From contig JAUNKV010000021.1 of the NCBI GenBank assembly GCA_030532575.1, positions 1 through 42,123 on the forward strand: 42,123 nt of DNA, written 5' to 3'. The position numbers and the translations under genes were made by a program. Source of the DNA: Propionibacteriaceae bacterium. Its GTDB lineage: Bacteria > Actinomycetota > Actinomycetes > Propionibacteriales > Propionibacteriaceae. Shown piece after piece: positions 25,821-32,088 of this stretch (within the stretch, counting starts at the first letter, position 1; each line of letters begins with the position of its first letter). The notes beneath the pieces were generated by a model, which ran no database searches, was not told the origin of the DNA, and was given only the letters and a program-made list of their open reading frames with translations.

Positions 25821-25826
25821 AGCGTA
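25821..25826 (-). promoter_or_regulatory. -10 box TACGCT for leaderless exporter gene
   Basis: On the minus strand TACGCT is followed by six bases (GGCACG) and then the GTG start at 25814. The box is 35 bp from the lipoprotein operator on the opposite strand, so one regulator could affect both genes. Confidence 0.5.
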
Positions 25827-25861
25827 GAGGACGCCCTGAAGCAGGCGTTGGGGAGGGGGTT

Positions 25862-25911
25862 GTCGCAGTCCTGCGACGAATCGACCCTCCGCCGGTGAGA
25901 ACCGGCACTGT
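25862..25911 (+). promoter_or_regulatory. Palindromic operator-promoter unit 1 (lipoprotein 1)
   Basis: The palindrome GTCGCAGTCCTGCGAC (25862-25877, 7-bp arms) is followed after exactly 28 bases by CACTGT (25906-25911), within the shared block CGGCA-N-T-N-TGGTG. The same spacing is found in units 2 and 3. If CANNNT is the -10 box, the palindrome lies just upstream of the -35 region, a typical activator position. The leader to ATG 25943 is about 25 nt with GAAAGGAAG. Confidence 0.6.
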
Positions 25912-25942
25912 GGTGTCACAACCGAAACGAAAGGAAGCCACC

Positions 25943-26632
25943 ATGAGGACCCTCACCCTGCGCACCGGACTTGCTGCCGCCACCGCCGCCGTGCTGCTGT
26001 TCACCGGCTGCTCCGCCACCGTGGATGCCAAGCCCGCCGACGCCCCCGCGCCGGAGGAGCTGAACAGCCAGGCCCCGGGCATCGAGAGCCCCGCTCCGAC
26101 GGAGCAGCCGAGCCAGGGCACCACCGTCAAGGTGCCGGGGGTGGAGATCGATGTCGACAACGGCAAGGTTTCCGCGCCAGGGGTCGAGATCGACGCGAAG
26201 AACGGCAAGGTCACGGCCCCGGGTGTGGAGATCGATGCGGGTGAGGGGAAGATCAGCGCCGGTGCCCCGGCCGGGGACCAGACCGAGGCCAACGGGGGCG
26301 GCGGCTCCACCGTCGGCGACACCTGCACCGAGCCGGTGGTGATCTCCGAGGACGAGGCCTTCATCAGGATCAGCGGCGACTGCCCCTCCATCACGGTGAG
26401 CGGCAACAACGTCAACCTGGGCTTCGAGAAGGCCGGGACGCTGATCATCACCGGTAAGGAGGGCTTCATCCGGGGTGAGCAGGCGGGCACCGTCACCATC
26501 GAGACCGATCACAACAACGTCGGCATCGGCCAGATGGGCGACCTCCAGGTCTCCGGCAGCGACAACTTCATCCGCTCCGATGCCAGGACCGGTGCGCTGA
26601 AGAACACCGGCAAGGGCAACAACATCGGCTGA
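25943..26632 (+). CDS. DUF3060-type lipoprotein 1, with PGVEID repeats
   Basis: This encodes 229 residues with a lipoprotein signal peptide ending LLFTGC (Cys23). Residues 63-106 hold three tandem 14-residue units of the form PGVEIDxxNGKVxA. The C-terminal DUF3060-like domain (about 125-229) has spaced Asn motifs such as GNNVNLGFEKAG, HNNVGIGQMG and SDNFIRSDARTG, consistent with a beta-solenoid. It shares its signal peptide and the following AKPADAPAP segment with lipoproteins 2 and 3. The start at 25943 is set by AAAGGAAG. The function is unknown; a surface-anchored structural or binding role is my inference. A possible terminator follows. Confidence 0.82.
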   Translation: MRTLTLRTGLAAATAAVLLFTGCSATVDAKPADAPAPEELNSQAPGIESPAPTEQPSQGTTVKVPGVEIDVDNGKVSAPGVEIDAKNGKVTAPGVEIDAGEGKISAGAPAGDQTEANGGGGSTVGDTCTEPVVISEDEAFIRISGDCPSITVSGNNVNLGFEKAGTLIITGKEGFIRGEQAGTVTIETDHNNVGIGQMGDLQVSGSDNFIRSDARTGALKNTGKGNNIG

Positions 26633-26652
26633 CCCCTCCCCCAAGCGGGGTC
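26631..26652 (+). terminator. Weak hairpin at the end of lipoprotein 1
   Basis: GACCCC (26631-26636) and GGGGTC (26647-26652) form a 6-bp stem with a 10-base loop directly at the stop codon of the gene. Confidence 0.35.
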
Positions 26653-26720
26653 TGCCTCGTGGGTGTCGGCTCAGATGCCCCCTCACAGTGTGACCGATGT
26701 CCAGAACCGAGACAGGCCCG

Positions 26721-26754
26721 GACAGGCCGTCCCGCAGTCGCGGGGCGGCCTGTC
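26721..26754. terminator. Terminator hairpin between lipoproteins 1 and 2
   Basis: GACAGGCCGTCCCGC (26721-26735) pairs with GCGGGGCGGCCTGTC (26740-26754), a 15-bp stem with one G-U pair and a 4-base loop. It separates the transcription units and supports an independent promoter for lipoprotein 2. Confidence 0.75.
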
Positions 26755-26774
26755 GTCATGTGAGGCAGAGGGTT

Positions 26775-26824
26775 GTCGCAGTCCTGCGACGATTCGGCCT
26801 GCTGAGAAGGGAATGCGGCAGTGT
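26775..26824 (+). promoter_or_regulatory. Palindromic operator-promoter unit 2 (lipoprotein 2)
   Basis: GTCGCAGTCCTGCGAC (26775-26790) is identical to unit 1. After 28 bases comes CAGTGT (26819-26824) in the block CGGCAGTGTGGTGCCA. The palindrome ends 65 bases before ATG 26856, the same as in unit 1. Confidence 0.6.
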
Positions 26825-26855
26825 GGTGCCATCGAAACGACGAAAGGAAGACATC

Positions 26856-27575
26856 ATGAGGACCTTTACCCTGCGTGCTGGGATCGCCACGGCTGCCGTG
26901 GCGGCGTTGCTGTTCACGGGTTGCTCTGCGGCGGTGGATGCCAAGCCCGCTGATGCTCCGGCTCCGGATGACCTGCAGAGTCAGATGCCCAATGTTCCGG
27001 TGAAGACCATCGAGGGTGATGTCAACGTCGAGGCCAACGCCTCCAACGGTGCGACGGTGGACGCCAGTGCCGAGGGCACCGAGACGACCAGGGCGAGTGA
27101 TGAAGCCAGCGACGAGGAGACCGAGGAGGGCGGCGAGAAGTCGGGCAACACCATGACCATCACCTGCGACGCCCCCTATGTGGTATCCACCGATTCGTCC
27201 TACCTCAAGATCGGGGGTGACTGCCCGTCGATCACGGTGAAGGCGAACAAGTCGAACATTCAGTTCGAGGGGGCGGGTGAACTGATCATCATGGGCGAGG
27301 GCAACTACGTCAACGGCCAGAAGGCGGACAAGGTGAGCATCAGCGGAGGGAAGAACAACCTCCAGCTCACCACGAGTGGTGACCTCACCGTCGCAGGCCC
27401 CGGCAACTACGTCCACGCTGACAAGGCGGGTGACATCACCGTCGAGTCCGACACGAACAACATCCAGGTCACCGAGGCCACTGATCTGCTCGTCTCCGGC
27501 AATGGCAACGTCATCGCTGTCACGACCAAGAACGGCACCGTGAAGAACAGCGGCTCCAACAACAACATCTCCTGA
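26856..27575 (+). CDS. DUF3060-type lipoprotein 2
   Basis: This encodes 239 residues from ATG 26856, preceded by GAAAGGAAG. The signal peptide ends LLFTGC (Cys23). An N-terminal tether includes AKPADAPAPDDLQSQMPNVP and an acidic Ser/Glu-rich run (about 75-105). The C-terminal domain carries regular motifs: KSNIQFEGAGELIIM, KNNLQLTTSGDLTVA, TNNIQVTEATDLLVS, GTVKNSGSNNNIS. This is a ladder of roughly 20-residue rungs. The segment 26912-27085 is almost identical in DNA to lipoprotein 3. It is cell-surface anchored; the function is unknown. It is flanked by terminators and so is likely monocistronic. Confidence 0.83.
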   Translation: MRTFTLRAGIATAAVAALLFTGCSAAVDAKPADAPAPDDLQSQMPNVPVKTIEGDVNVEANASNGATVDASAEGTETTRASDEASDEETEEGGEKSGNTMTITCDAPYVVSTDSSYLKIGGDCPSITVKANKSNIQFEGAGELIIMGEGNYVNGQKADKVSISGGKNNLQLTTSGDLTVAGPGNYVHADKAGDITVESDTNNIQVTEATDLLVSGNGNVIAVTTKNGTVKNSGSNNNIS

Positions 27576-27586
27576 CCTTCCTCTTC

Positions 27587-27616
27587 GGCAGGCCGTCCCA
27601 CGTGGGACGGCCTGCC
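27587..27616. terminator. Terminator hairpin between lipoproteins 2 and 3
   Basis: GGCAGGCCGTCCCAC (27587-27601) and GTGGGACGGCCTGCC (27602-27616) are perfect 15-base inverted repeats with no spacer; a few central bases would open to form the loop. Confidence 0.8.
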
Positions 27617-27622
27617 CTCCAT

Positions 27623-27672
27623 GTCGTAGTCCTGCGACAACTCGGCCTGCTGTCAGAATGTGACGGCATTCT
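27623..27672 (+). promoter_or_regulatory. Palindromic operator-promoter unit 3 (lipoprotein 3)
   Basis: GTCGTAGTCCTGCGAC (27623-27638) differs from units 1 and 2 by one base in the left arm. The following CATTCT (27667-27672) again lies exactly 28 bases downstream, within CGGCATTCTGGTGTCA. The distance from palindrome to ATG is 59 bases, because six bases are missing in the leader. Confidence 0.58.
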
Positions 27673-27697
27673 GGTGTCACCGACGAAAGGAAACATC

Positions 27698-28399
27698 ATG
27701 AGGACCCTCTCCCTGCGTACCGGGCTCGCTGCCGCTGCTGTGCTGCTGTTCACGGGTTGCTCGGCGGCGGTGGATGCCAAGCCCGCTGATGCTCCGGCTC
27801 CGGATGACCTGCAGAGTCAGATGCCCAATGTTCCGGTGAAGACCATCGAGGGTGATGTCAACGTCGAGGCCAACGCCTCCAACGGTGAGACGGTGGGCGC
27901 CAGTGCCGAGGGCACCGAGACGATCAAGGCCCCTGAGACCCCGATGCCGGGTGAGGGGAGGACGGGCAGCGCGGAGGCCGTCGCCTGTGAAGGGGCCCAG
28001 GTGGTGAGCGCCGACAACTCGTTCGTCCAGATCGCAGGCGACTGCCCGTCGATCACCATCAGCGCGAACAACGCGGACGTGTACTTCGATGGCGCGGGCG
28101 AGCTGACCATCACCGGCAAGGACAACCACGTCCAGGGCAAGAAGGCGGGGGCGGTCACCGTCAGCGAGGCCGACAACGACATCTACCTGGAAACCAGCGG
28201 CGACCTGAAGATCACGGCGGGCAAGGACAACTTCTTCCAGGCCACAGAAACCGGCAACATCACCGTCGAGTCCGATGACAACGACGTCTACGTGGGCACC
28301 GGTGGTGACCTGAAGGTCTCGGGCAACGAGAACTTCATCAAGGTCTCCACCAAGAAGGGTGCGGTGGACAACAGCGGCAGCAGCAACACGATCCTGTAG
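27698..28399 (+). CDS. DUF3060-type lipoprotein 3
   Basis: This encodes 233 residues from ATG 27698 (GAAAGGAAA upstream), with lipobox LLFTGC (Cys21 in this slightly shorter signal peptide). The N-terminal tether is nearly identical to that of lipoprotein 2 up to about residue 75, then diverges (KAPETPMPGEGRTG). The C-terminal domain has the same rung pattern: NADVYFDGAGELTIT, DNDIYLETSGDLKIT, DNDVYVGTGGDLKVS, GAVDNSGSSNTIL. It should be lipid-anchored on the cell surface. It is the last of three paralogues and precedes a two-component system gene pair with its own -10 box. Confidence 0.83.
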   Translation: MRTLSLRTGLAAAAVLLFTGCSAAVDAKPADAPAPDDLQSQMPNVPVKTIEGDVNVEANASNGETVGASAEGTETIKAPETPMPGEGRTGSAEAVACEGAQVVSADNSFVQIAGDCPSITISANNADVYFDGAGELTITGKDNHVQGKKAGAVTVSEADNDIYLETSGDLKITAGKDNFFQATETGNITVESDDNDVYVGTGGDLKVSGNENFIKVSTKKGAVDNSGSSNTIL

Positions 28400-28437
28400 T
28401 CGAACGCCCCCGATGATCCCGGCCCCGGGGCACCCGA

Positions 28438-28443
28438 TACGAT
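28438..28443 (+). promoter_or_regulatory. -10 box TACGAT for the two-component system
   Basis: TACGAT lies 29 bases before ATG 28473, with GAAGGAGAG as ribosome binding site between them. No clear -35 box is seen, and the lipoprotein palindrome is absent here. Confidence 0.45.
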
Positions 28444-28472
28444 CCCATCAGCCTGGATGAGAAGGAGAGCAG

Positions 28473-29168
28473 ATGAGTCGGATCCTCATCGCCGACGACG
28501 ACCCCATGATCCGCGACCATCTGGCGCGCATCCTGACCCGGCATGACTTCACCGCGCTCACCGCCGCCGACGGCATTGAGGCCTTGGAGGTGGCGGAACG
28601 CTCCAGGCCCGATCTGATCGTCCTGGATGTGATGATGCCCCGGGCTGATGGGCGGGAGGTGCTGGCCCGGCTGCGGCGCCGGGGCGACTGGACGCCGGTG
28701 ATCCTGCTGACCGGGGTGGGGCAGTCCGGAACCCGCGCTGATGCCTTGGACAAGGGGGCTGACGACTACCTCAACAAGCCCTTCGACCCGGCGGAGTTGG
28801 TGGCCAGGATTCGCGCGGTGCTGCGTCGCGGTCAGCTGGGTCAGACCCTGGCCCACGCCTCCCGGATCAAGGGCGGCGGCCTGGAGCTGGATCGGTTGGG
28901 CAAGACGGTGGTGGCGAAGGGGAAGCCGGTGCAGCTCACCCCGAAGGCGTTGGCGCTGCTGGAGTACCTGATGATCCACCACGGCGAGACCTTCAGCCGC
29001 GATCACCTGCTGCAGCAGGTGTGGGGGGTGGAGTTCGCCATCACGACGCGCGCCGTCGATCATCGGGTGGCTGAGGTGCGCAAGGTGCTGGGGGTCCACG
29101 GGCTGGAGGTCATCGACACGGTGCAAGGGGTGGGCTATCGCTTCCACCCGGAGGTGAAGGCGGTGTGA
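28473..29168 (+). CDS. OmpR-family response regulator
   Basis: This encodes 231 residues. The receiver domain has the acidic pocket ADDDPM (D8-D10), phosphoacceptor D52 in LIVLDVMMP, T80 in LLTG and K102 in LNKPFD, all conserved. The C-terminal winged helix (about 135-228) is of OmpR type: VQLTPKALALLEYLMIHHGE, FSRDHLLQQVWG, TRAVDHRVAEVRKVL, IDTVQGVGYRF. It is paired with the sensor kinase encoded next, with stop and start overlapping (GTGA, 29165-29168). It lies directly downstream of the three lipoprotein genes, and control of them is a reasonable but untested inference. Confidence 0.95.
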   Translation: MSRILIADDDPMIRDHLARILTRHDFTALTAADGIEALEVAERSRPDLIVLDVMMPRADGREVLARLRRRGDWTPVILLTGVGQSGTRADALDKGADDYLNKPFDPAELVARIRAVLRRGQLGQTLAHASRIKGGGLELDRLGKTVVAKGKPVQLTPKALALLEYLMIHHGETFSRDHLLQQVWGVEFAITTRAVDHRVAEVRKVLGVHGLEVIDTVQGVGYRFHPEVKAV

Positions 29169-30034
29169 GGAGGCTCGGCTGGGCGTGGCTGATCGCTGCG
29201 TTGGGGCTGGTTCTGGGGCTCGGCATGATGTTCGCGGGGGAGCGACGGGTGTTGCGGCTGGGGCTGGACCTGTGGGGGGTTCCGGTCATCATCGGGGCGC
29301 TGGTGTTGGCCGTCGCGTGGTTGCTGGCGCGGCACCGCAGGCTGCTGGCCCGGGTGGAGCAGCGGGCCGGGGAGGAGGCCAGGGCGGCTTCGCGTGAGGC
29401 GCACCGGACCTTCGTCGGCAGGCTCGACCACGAGTTGAAGAATCCGCTCACCGCACTGCGGATGGGGATCGCGGAGGTGCGGCCAGTGGACCTGGCGGGG
29501 TCGCTGCAGGGGCAGGTGGAGCGGTTGTCGTCGCTGGTGGCGGAGCTGCGCAAGATCAGCGAGATCGACGCCTACCCCGTCGCGGATGAGGCAGTGGACC
29601 TGCAGGAGGTGATCGGCGAGGTGGTCGAGACGGTGGTGCCCGAGGACCGTGAGGTGCGGCTGGCCTTCCCGAAGGCGCCGCGCCCGCTGCCGCCGGTGCG
29701 GGGGGATCGTGACCTGGTGTTCCTGGCGCTGTACAACATCGTCAGCAACGCGGTGAAGTACTCGCGCCCGGGGGCGATGCTGGAGATCAGGGGCAGCGAG
29801 GACCGGGGGATGGCGGTCGTCGAGGTTTCCGACACCGGGCGGGGCATCAAGGCCAGCGAGGTGGATCAGGTGTGGGGGGAGCTGTCGCGCGGCAAGGATG
29901 TCCGCCACATCCCGGGCAATGGGCTGGGGCTGCCGATGGTGGCGGCGGTGCTGCGGCGGCTGGGCGGGGAGTGTGAGCTCAGCTCCATCCACCGCAAGGG
30001 CACGACGGTGCGGATTCGCCTGCCGCTGGCCTGA
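29165..30034 (+). CDS. Membrane sensor histidine kinase
   Basis: The product is 289 residues from GTG 29165, a short kinase. Two membrane helices (about 5-23 and 36-55) enclose only a dozen or so outside residues, so it probably senses within the membrane or through a partner protein. The H-box is FVGRLDHELKNPLTALRMG, with phosphoacceptor His89. The N-box is LYNIVSNAVKYS, the G1 box VVEVSDTGRGI and the G2 box GNGLGLPMV. All motifs look functional. No HAMP or PAS domain is present. The kinases that resemble this type often watch envelope stress, and the neighbouring lipoproteins fit that idea. Confidence 0.93.
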   Translation: MRRLGWAWLIAALGLVLGLGMMFAGERRVLRLGLDLWGVPVIIGALVLAVAWLLARHRRLLARVEQRAGEEARAASREAHRTFVGRLDHELKNPLTALRMGIAEVRPVDLAGSLQGQVERLSSLVAELRKISEIDAYPVADEAVDLQEVIGEVVETVVPEDREVRLAFPKAPRPLPPVRGDRDLVFLALYNIVSNAVKYSRPGAMLEIRGSEDRGMAVVEVSDTGRGIKASEVDQVWGELSRGKDVRHIPGNGLGLPMVAAVLRRLGGECELSSIHRKGTTVRIRLPLA

Positions 30035-30036
30035 GG

Positions 30037-30375
30037 TCAGAGGTGGGTGATGGCGTGGTCGGCCTCGTCGCGGGTGAACATCTCGCCGTACTCGGAGACC
30101 AGCTGGGCGCGGATCGCGGCGGGGTCCATGTTCATGGTGTCGCGGTAGCTGATGGCGGCTTTGAGGGCCTCGGCCCGCCAGTCCGCCTCGATGTGTTCGA
30201 CGGCGTAGCGCGCGGCGTCGTCGGGGAAGCGGTCGCCGTGCTCGGAGGTGAGCTGGTTGTACAGGCCCCGCTTGCTGAGCGGGTGGAACCCCAGGTAGAC
30301 GGCGGCCTTGGCCAGGGCGGCCCGGTGGCTCTCGGGCAGGGCGCCGTCGAACTGAGATGGTGTCGGTGCGGTCAT
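30037..30375 (-). CDS. Small protein with two Ltp-type repeats
   Basis: This encodes 112 residues from ATG 30375, preceded by GAGGGG; an upstream start at 30387 is less likely. Two copies of an Ltp-like unit of about 45 residues are visible. One is around LSKRGLYNQLTSEHGDRF and DDAARYAVEHI; the other is around MDPAAIRAQLVSEYGEMF and DEADHAITHL. This repeat is known from the Ltp lipoprotein of a Streptococcus phage and from many actinobacterial proteins. In this case no signal peptide or lipobox is present, so the protein seems cytoplasmic. It converges on the kinase gene with two bases between the stops. The function is unknown. Confidence 0.75.
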   Translation of the reverse strand: MTAPTPSQFDGALPESHRAALAKAAVYLGFHPLSKRGLYNQLTSEHGDRFPDDAARYAVEHIEADWRAEALKAAISYRDTMNMDPAAIRAQLVSEYGEMFTRDEADHAITHL

Positions 30376-30450
30376 GGTGCCCCTCATGCTGGAAACCTGC
30401 TTTTGTCGTCTGTGGTCACACTTTCGGTCAAGGATAGTCGCAACTTCGCC

Positions 30451-30577
30451 CCACTGGTCGAGTCGGGCTGCTCGAGACCTCGTGGCTGTTCCCGCTCAGC
30501 TCGAGTTCCTGCACCCTGTGCTAGAGGTCTCGACACGGTTCCTCCGTAGAACCCTGGAACCAGCTCGACTATCGGAA
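30451..30577. repeat. Dispersed GTCGAG intergenic repeat, copy E
   Basis: CCACTGGTCGAGTCGG and CTCGAGACCTCG at the left, then GAGGTCTCGACACGG and AACCAGCTCGACTATCGG at the right, form an inverted arrangement of the same repeat family. The interval 30376-30755 has no gene; it holds this repeat, a possible -10 box TATCCT (30431-30436, minus) for the Ltp-repeat gene, and the hairpins at 30685-30738. Confidence 0.5.
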
Positions 30578-30684
30578 AAGGGGCGGTCTCGACTTCATGT
30601 GCTGGTGGCCGTGAAGGGTCGCTTTCCCTGACAGTTCGGAACCGGTGGATGGGGTGTGACAGCAGGGTTACGACAGGGTGTCGG

Positions 30685-30738
30685 GAAAAATCCTACATCG
30701 CATGTAGGAATTTTCTGACATGCAATGTAGGAAAATTC
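30685..30738 (-). terminator. Overlapping AT-rich hairpins; probable terminator of the propeller gene
   Basis: GAAAAATCCTACAT (30685-30698) and ATGTAGGAATTTTC (30702-30715) form a 14-bp stem with one mismatch and a three-base loop. Read on the minus strand it ends in a T run, like an intrinsic terminator for the gene ending at 30756. GAATTTTCTGACAT (30708-30721) and ATGTAGGAAAATTC (30725-30738) form a second stem that shares bases 30708-30715, so the two are mutually exclusive. The tandem ACAT-NNN-ATGT centres could also be protein-binding sites. Confidence 0.55.
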
Positions 30739-30755
30739 AGGTTTTGGCTCCTCCT

Positions 30756-31841
30756 TCAGTCCTCGCCCGGTGGCGTTCGGTCCGGCTTCACCACGGCCCA
30801 TCCGTCTGTGAAGCCCAGCAGCAGCTGTCCCTCCGGGGCCGCGTGGACCGTGCCGATGTCGCGGACGTGCCATTTCAGTGTGGGGTGGAACGTCGTGATC
30901 GGATCGGACCAACGTCCGGTTGTGGTGTCGAGGAAGCGGAGCTCATTCGCGAAGCAACACGCCCACACCGACCCTCCCGAGCCCGGGAGAACCACCAGCC
31001 ATCGCACATCCCCCGTTGCCGGGTGATCGGCTCGGAGTATGACCTCGCCGTCTCGCAGCCTGTGTCCTTCCAGCACGGAATCGTTTCGGGCGGTCACGGC
31101 CACCGCGCCAACCAGACGAGGGTCGTCGGCGAACAGGAACGGTGATGTGGACTCCAGCAGCGTTTCAGTCCGGTTCGTCTCGGGCTGCCAGGACATCACC
31201 ACCTCCGGGTTCTGTTGATGCACCAGGGCAAGGCGAAGGCGCCCCTCGTGGTCCCGGTATCCTTGGACCGTCACGGGGTCGACCCCTCCCTCGTGAACGT
31301 CGCCGAGCCTGGAGCCGGTCAAGTCCCACAGCGCCACCTCGCCCCAGCCCGAGGTGACGGCCACCAGATCGGTGCTCCTGGCATCCGGCAGCGCCCAGAC
31401 CTGCCACGTGGAATCCATCGGGACGGTGAGCGGCGGAAGAAGCAACAAGCCTGTTGCCGAGTCAACGAGCCACAGCTCATCCTCCGTCGCGACGCCAAGA
31501 CGGAACTCGCCGCCCGAGGTGCGGAACACCTCCAGGTCCTCGACCAGTGGGCCCGCATCAGACCGCGATGAGCCCTCGAGCCGCCACCGTCGGCAGCCGG
31601 TGTCCAGATCCCAGTACTCGACGCCTCCGCTGACAGGTAGGACGGCATGGGGGACGGAGTCGAGGGTCACGGCCCTCAGGAGCCACCCCTGCTCTCCGGG
31701 CGCGCTCAAGCCGTGGCATCCCGGCCCCGTTGGCTCCCGGACGTCCTTCCCGGTCAGGACATCCCGCACCCGAACCAGGCCGTCGCAGTCCAACGTCACC
31801 GCGCACACCCGGCCATCCAGCACGCACGGGACGACGTTCAC
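30756..31841 (-). CDS. Beta-propeller-like (WD40-type) protein of unknown function
   Basis: The product is 361 residues from GTG 31841 (GGTGG just upstream; start uncertain). No signal peptide or membrane helix is seen. Repeated short segments ending in W-D or a similar pattern suggest propeller blades: GVEYWDLDTGCRRW, DELWLVDSATG, GWGEVALWDLTGSRLG, NELRFLDTTTGRW, DGWAVVKPD. They are spaced 40-60 residues apart. Such proteins usually act as scaffolds. No partner domain is present and neighbours give no clue. The codon use and GC content are somewhat less extreme than around it. Confidence is good that it is a real gene and moderate for the fold. Confidence 0.7.
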   Translation of the reverse strand: MNVVPCVLDGRVCAVTLDCDGLVRVRDVLTGKDVREPTGPGCHGLSAPGEQGWLLRAVTLDSVPHAVLPVSGGVEYWDLDTGCRRWRLEGSSRSDAGPLVEDLEVFRTSGGEFRLGVATEDELWLVDSATGLLLLPPLTVPMDSTWQVWALPDARSTDLVAVTSGWGEVALWDLTGSRLGDVHEGGVDPVTVQGYRDHEGRLRLALVHQQNPEVVMSWQPETNRTETLLESTSPFLFADDPRLVGAVAVTARNDSVLEGHRLRDGEVILRADHPATGDVRWLVVLPGSGGSVWACCFANELRFLDTTTGRWSDPITTFHPTLKWHVRDIGTVHAAPEGQLLLGFTDGWAVVKPDRTPPGED

Positions 31842-32020
31842 CCACCACGGTCGGGTCCTGCTTGAAACATCTGATCCGGGGCATCACCCCGACAGCCTAT
31901 GGCGTCTCAACTCCTGCCACCTCGTCACTGAGCGGGGCGCCCGGGACCTCATCGCGTCGTCGCCCGGGGCGGGGGCGACGGGGTGGGCCGGGGTTTCGAT
32001 CAGAACTTTCGGTCTGCTTC

Positions 32021-32070
32021 TTGACCTTCCGGTCCTGCGTGGTATCGTAGGAGAAACGAAAGTGTTTCGT
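32021..32070 (+). promoter_or_regulatory. Promoter and CGAAA/TTTCG operator of the DeoR operon
   Basis: TTGACC (32021-32026) and TATCGT (32043-32048) are 16 bp apart. Just downstream lies the inverted repeat ACGAAA-GTG-TTTCGT (32056-32070), around the expected transcript start. Further TTTCG copies occur at 31994-31998 and 32007-32011. TTTCG-type repeats are typical DeoR-family operators, so autoregulation is likely. The rest of 31842-32088 shows nothing else. Confidence 0.7.
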
Positions 32071-32088
32071 AAGTAAGGGAAAGCCACG

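Noticed and set aside
24757-26499. Minus-strand frame covering lipoprotein 1 and the exporter N-terminus
   Set aside because: Its composition is shadow-like, and it conflicts with the lipoprotein lipobox and exporter domains.
25862-27638. The three palindromes as a CRISPR or repeat array
   Set aside because: The copies are about 850-900 bp apart and each sits at the same distance before a gene, which fits promoters and not an array.
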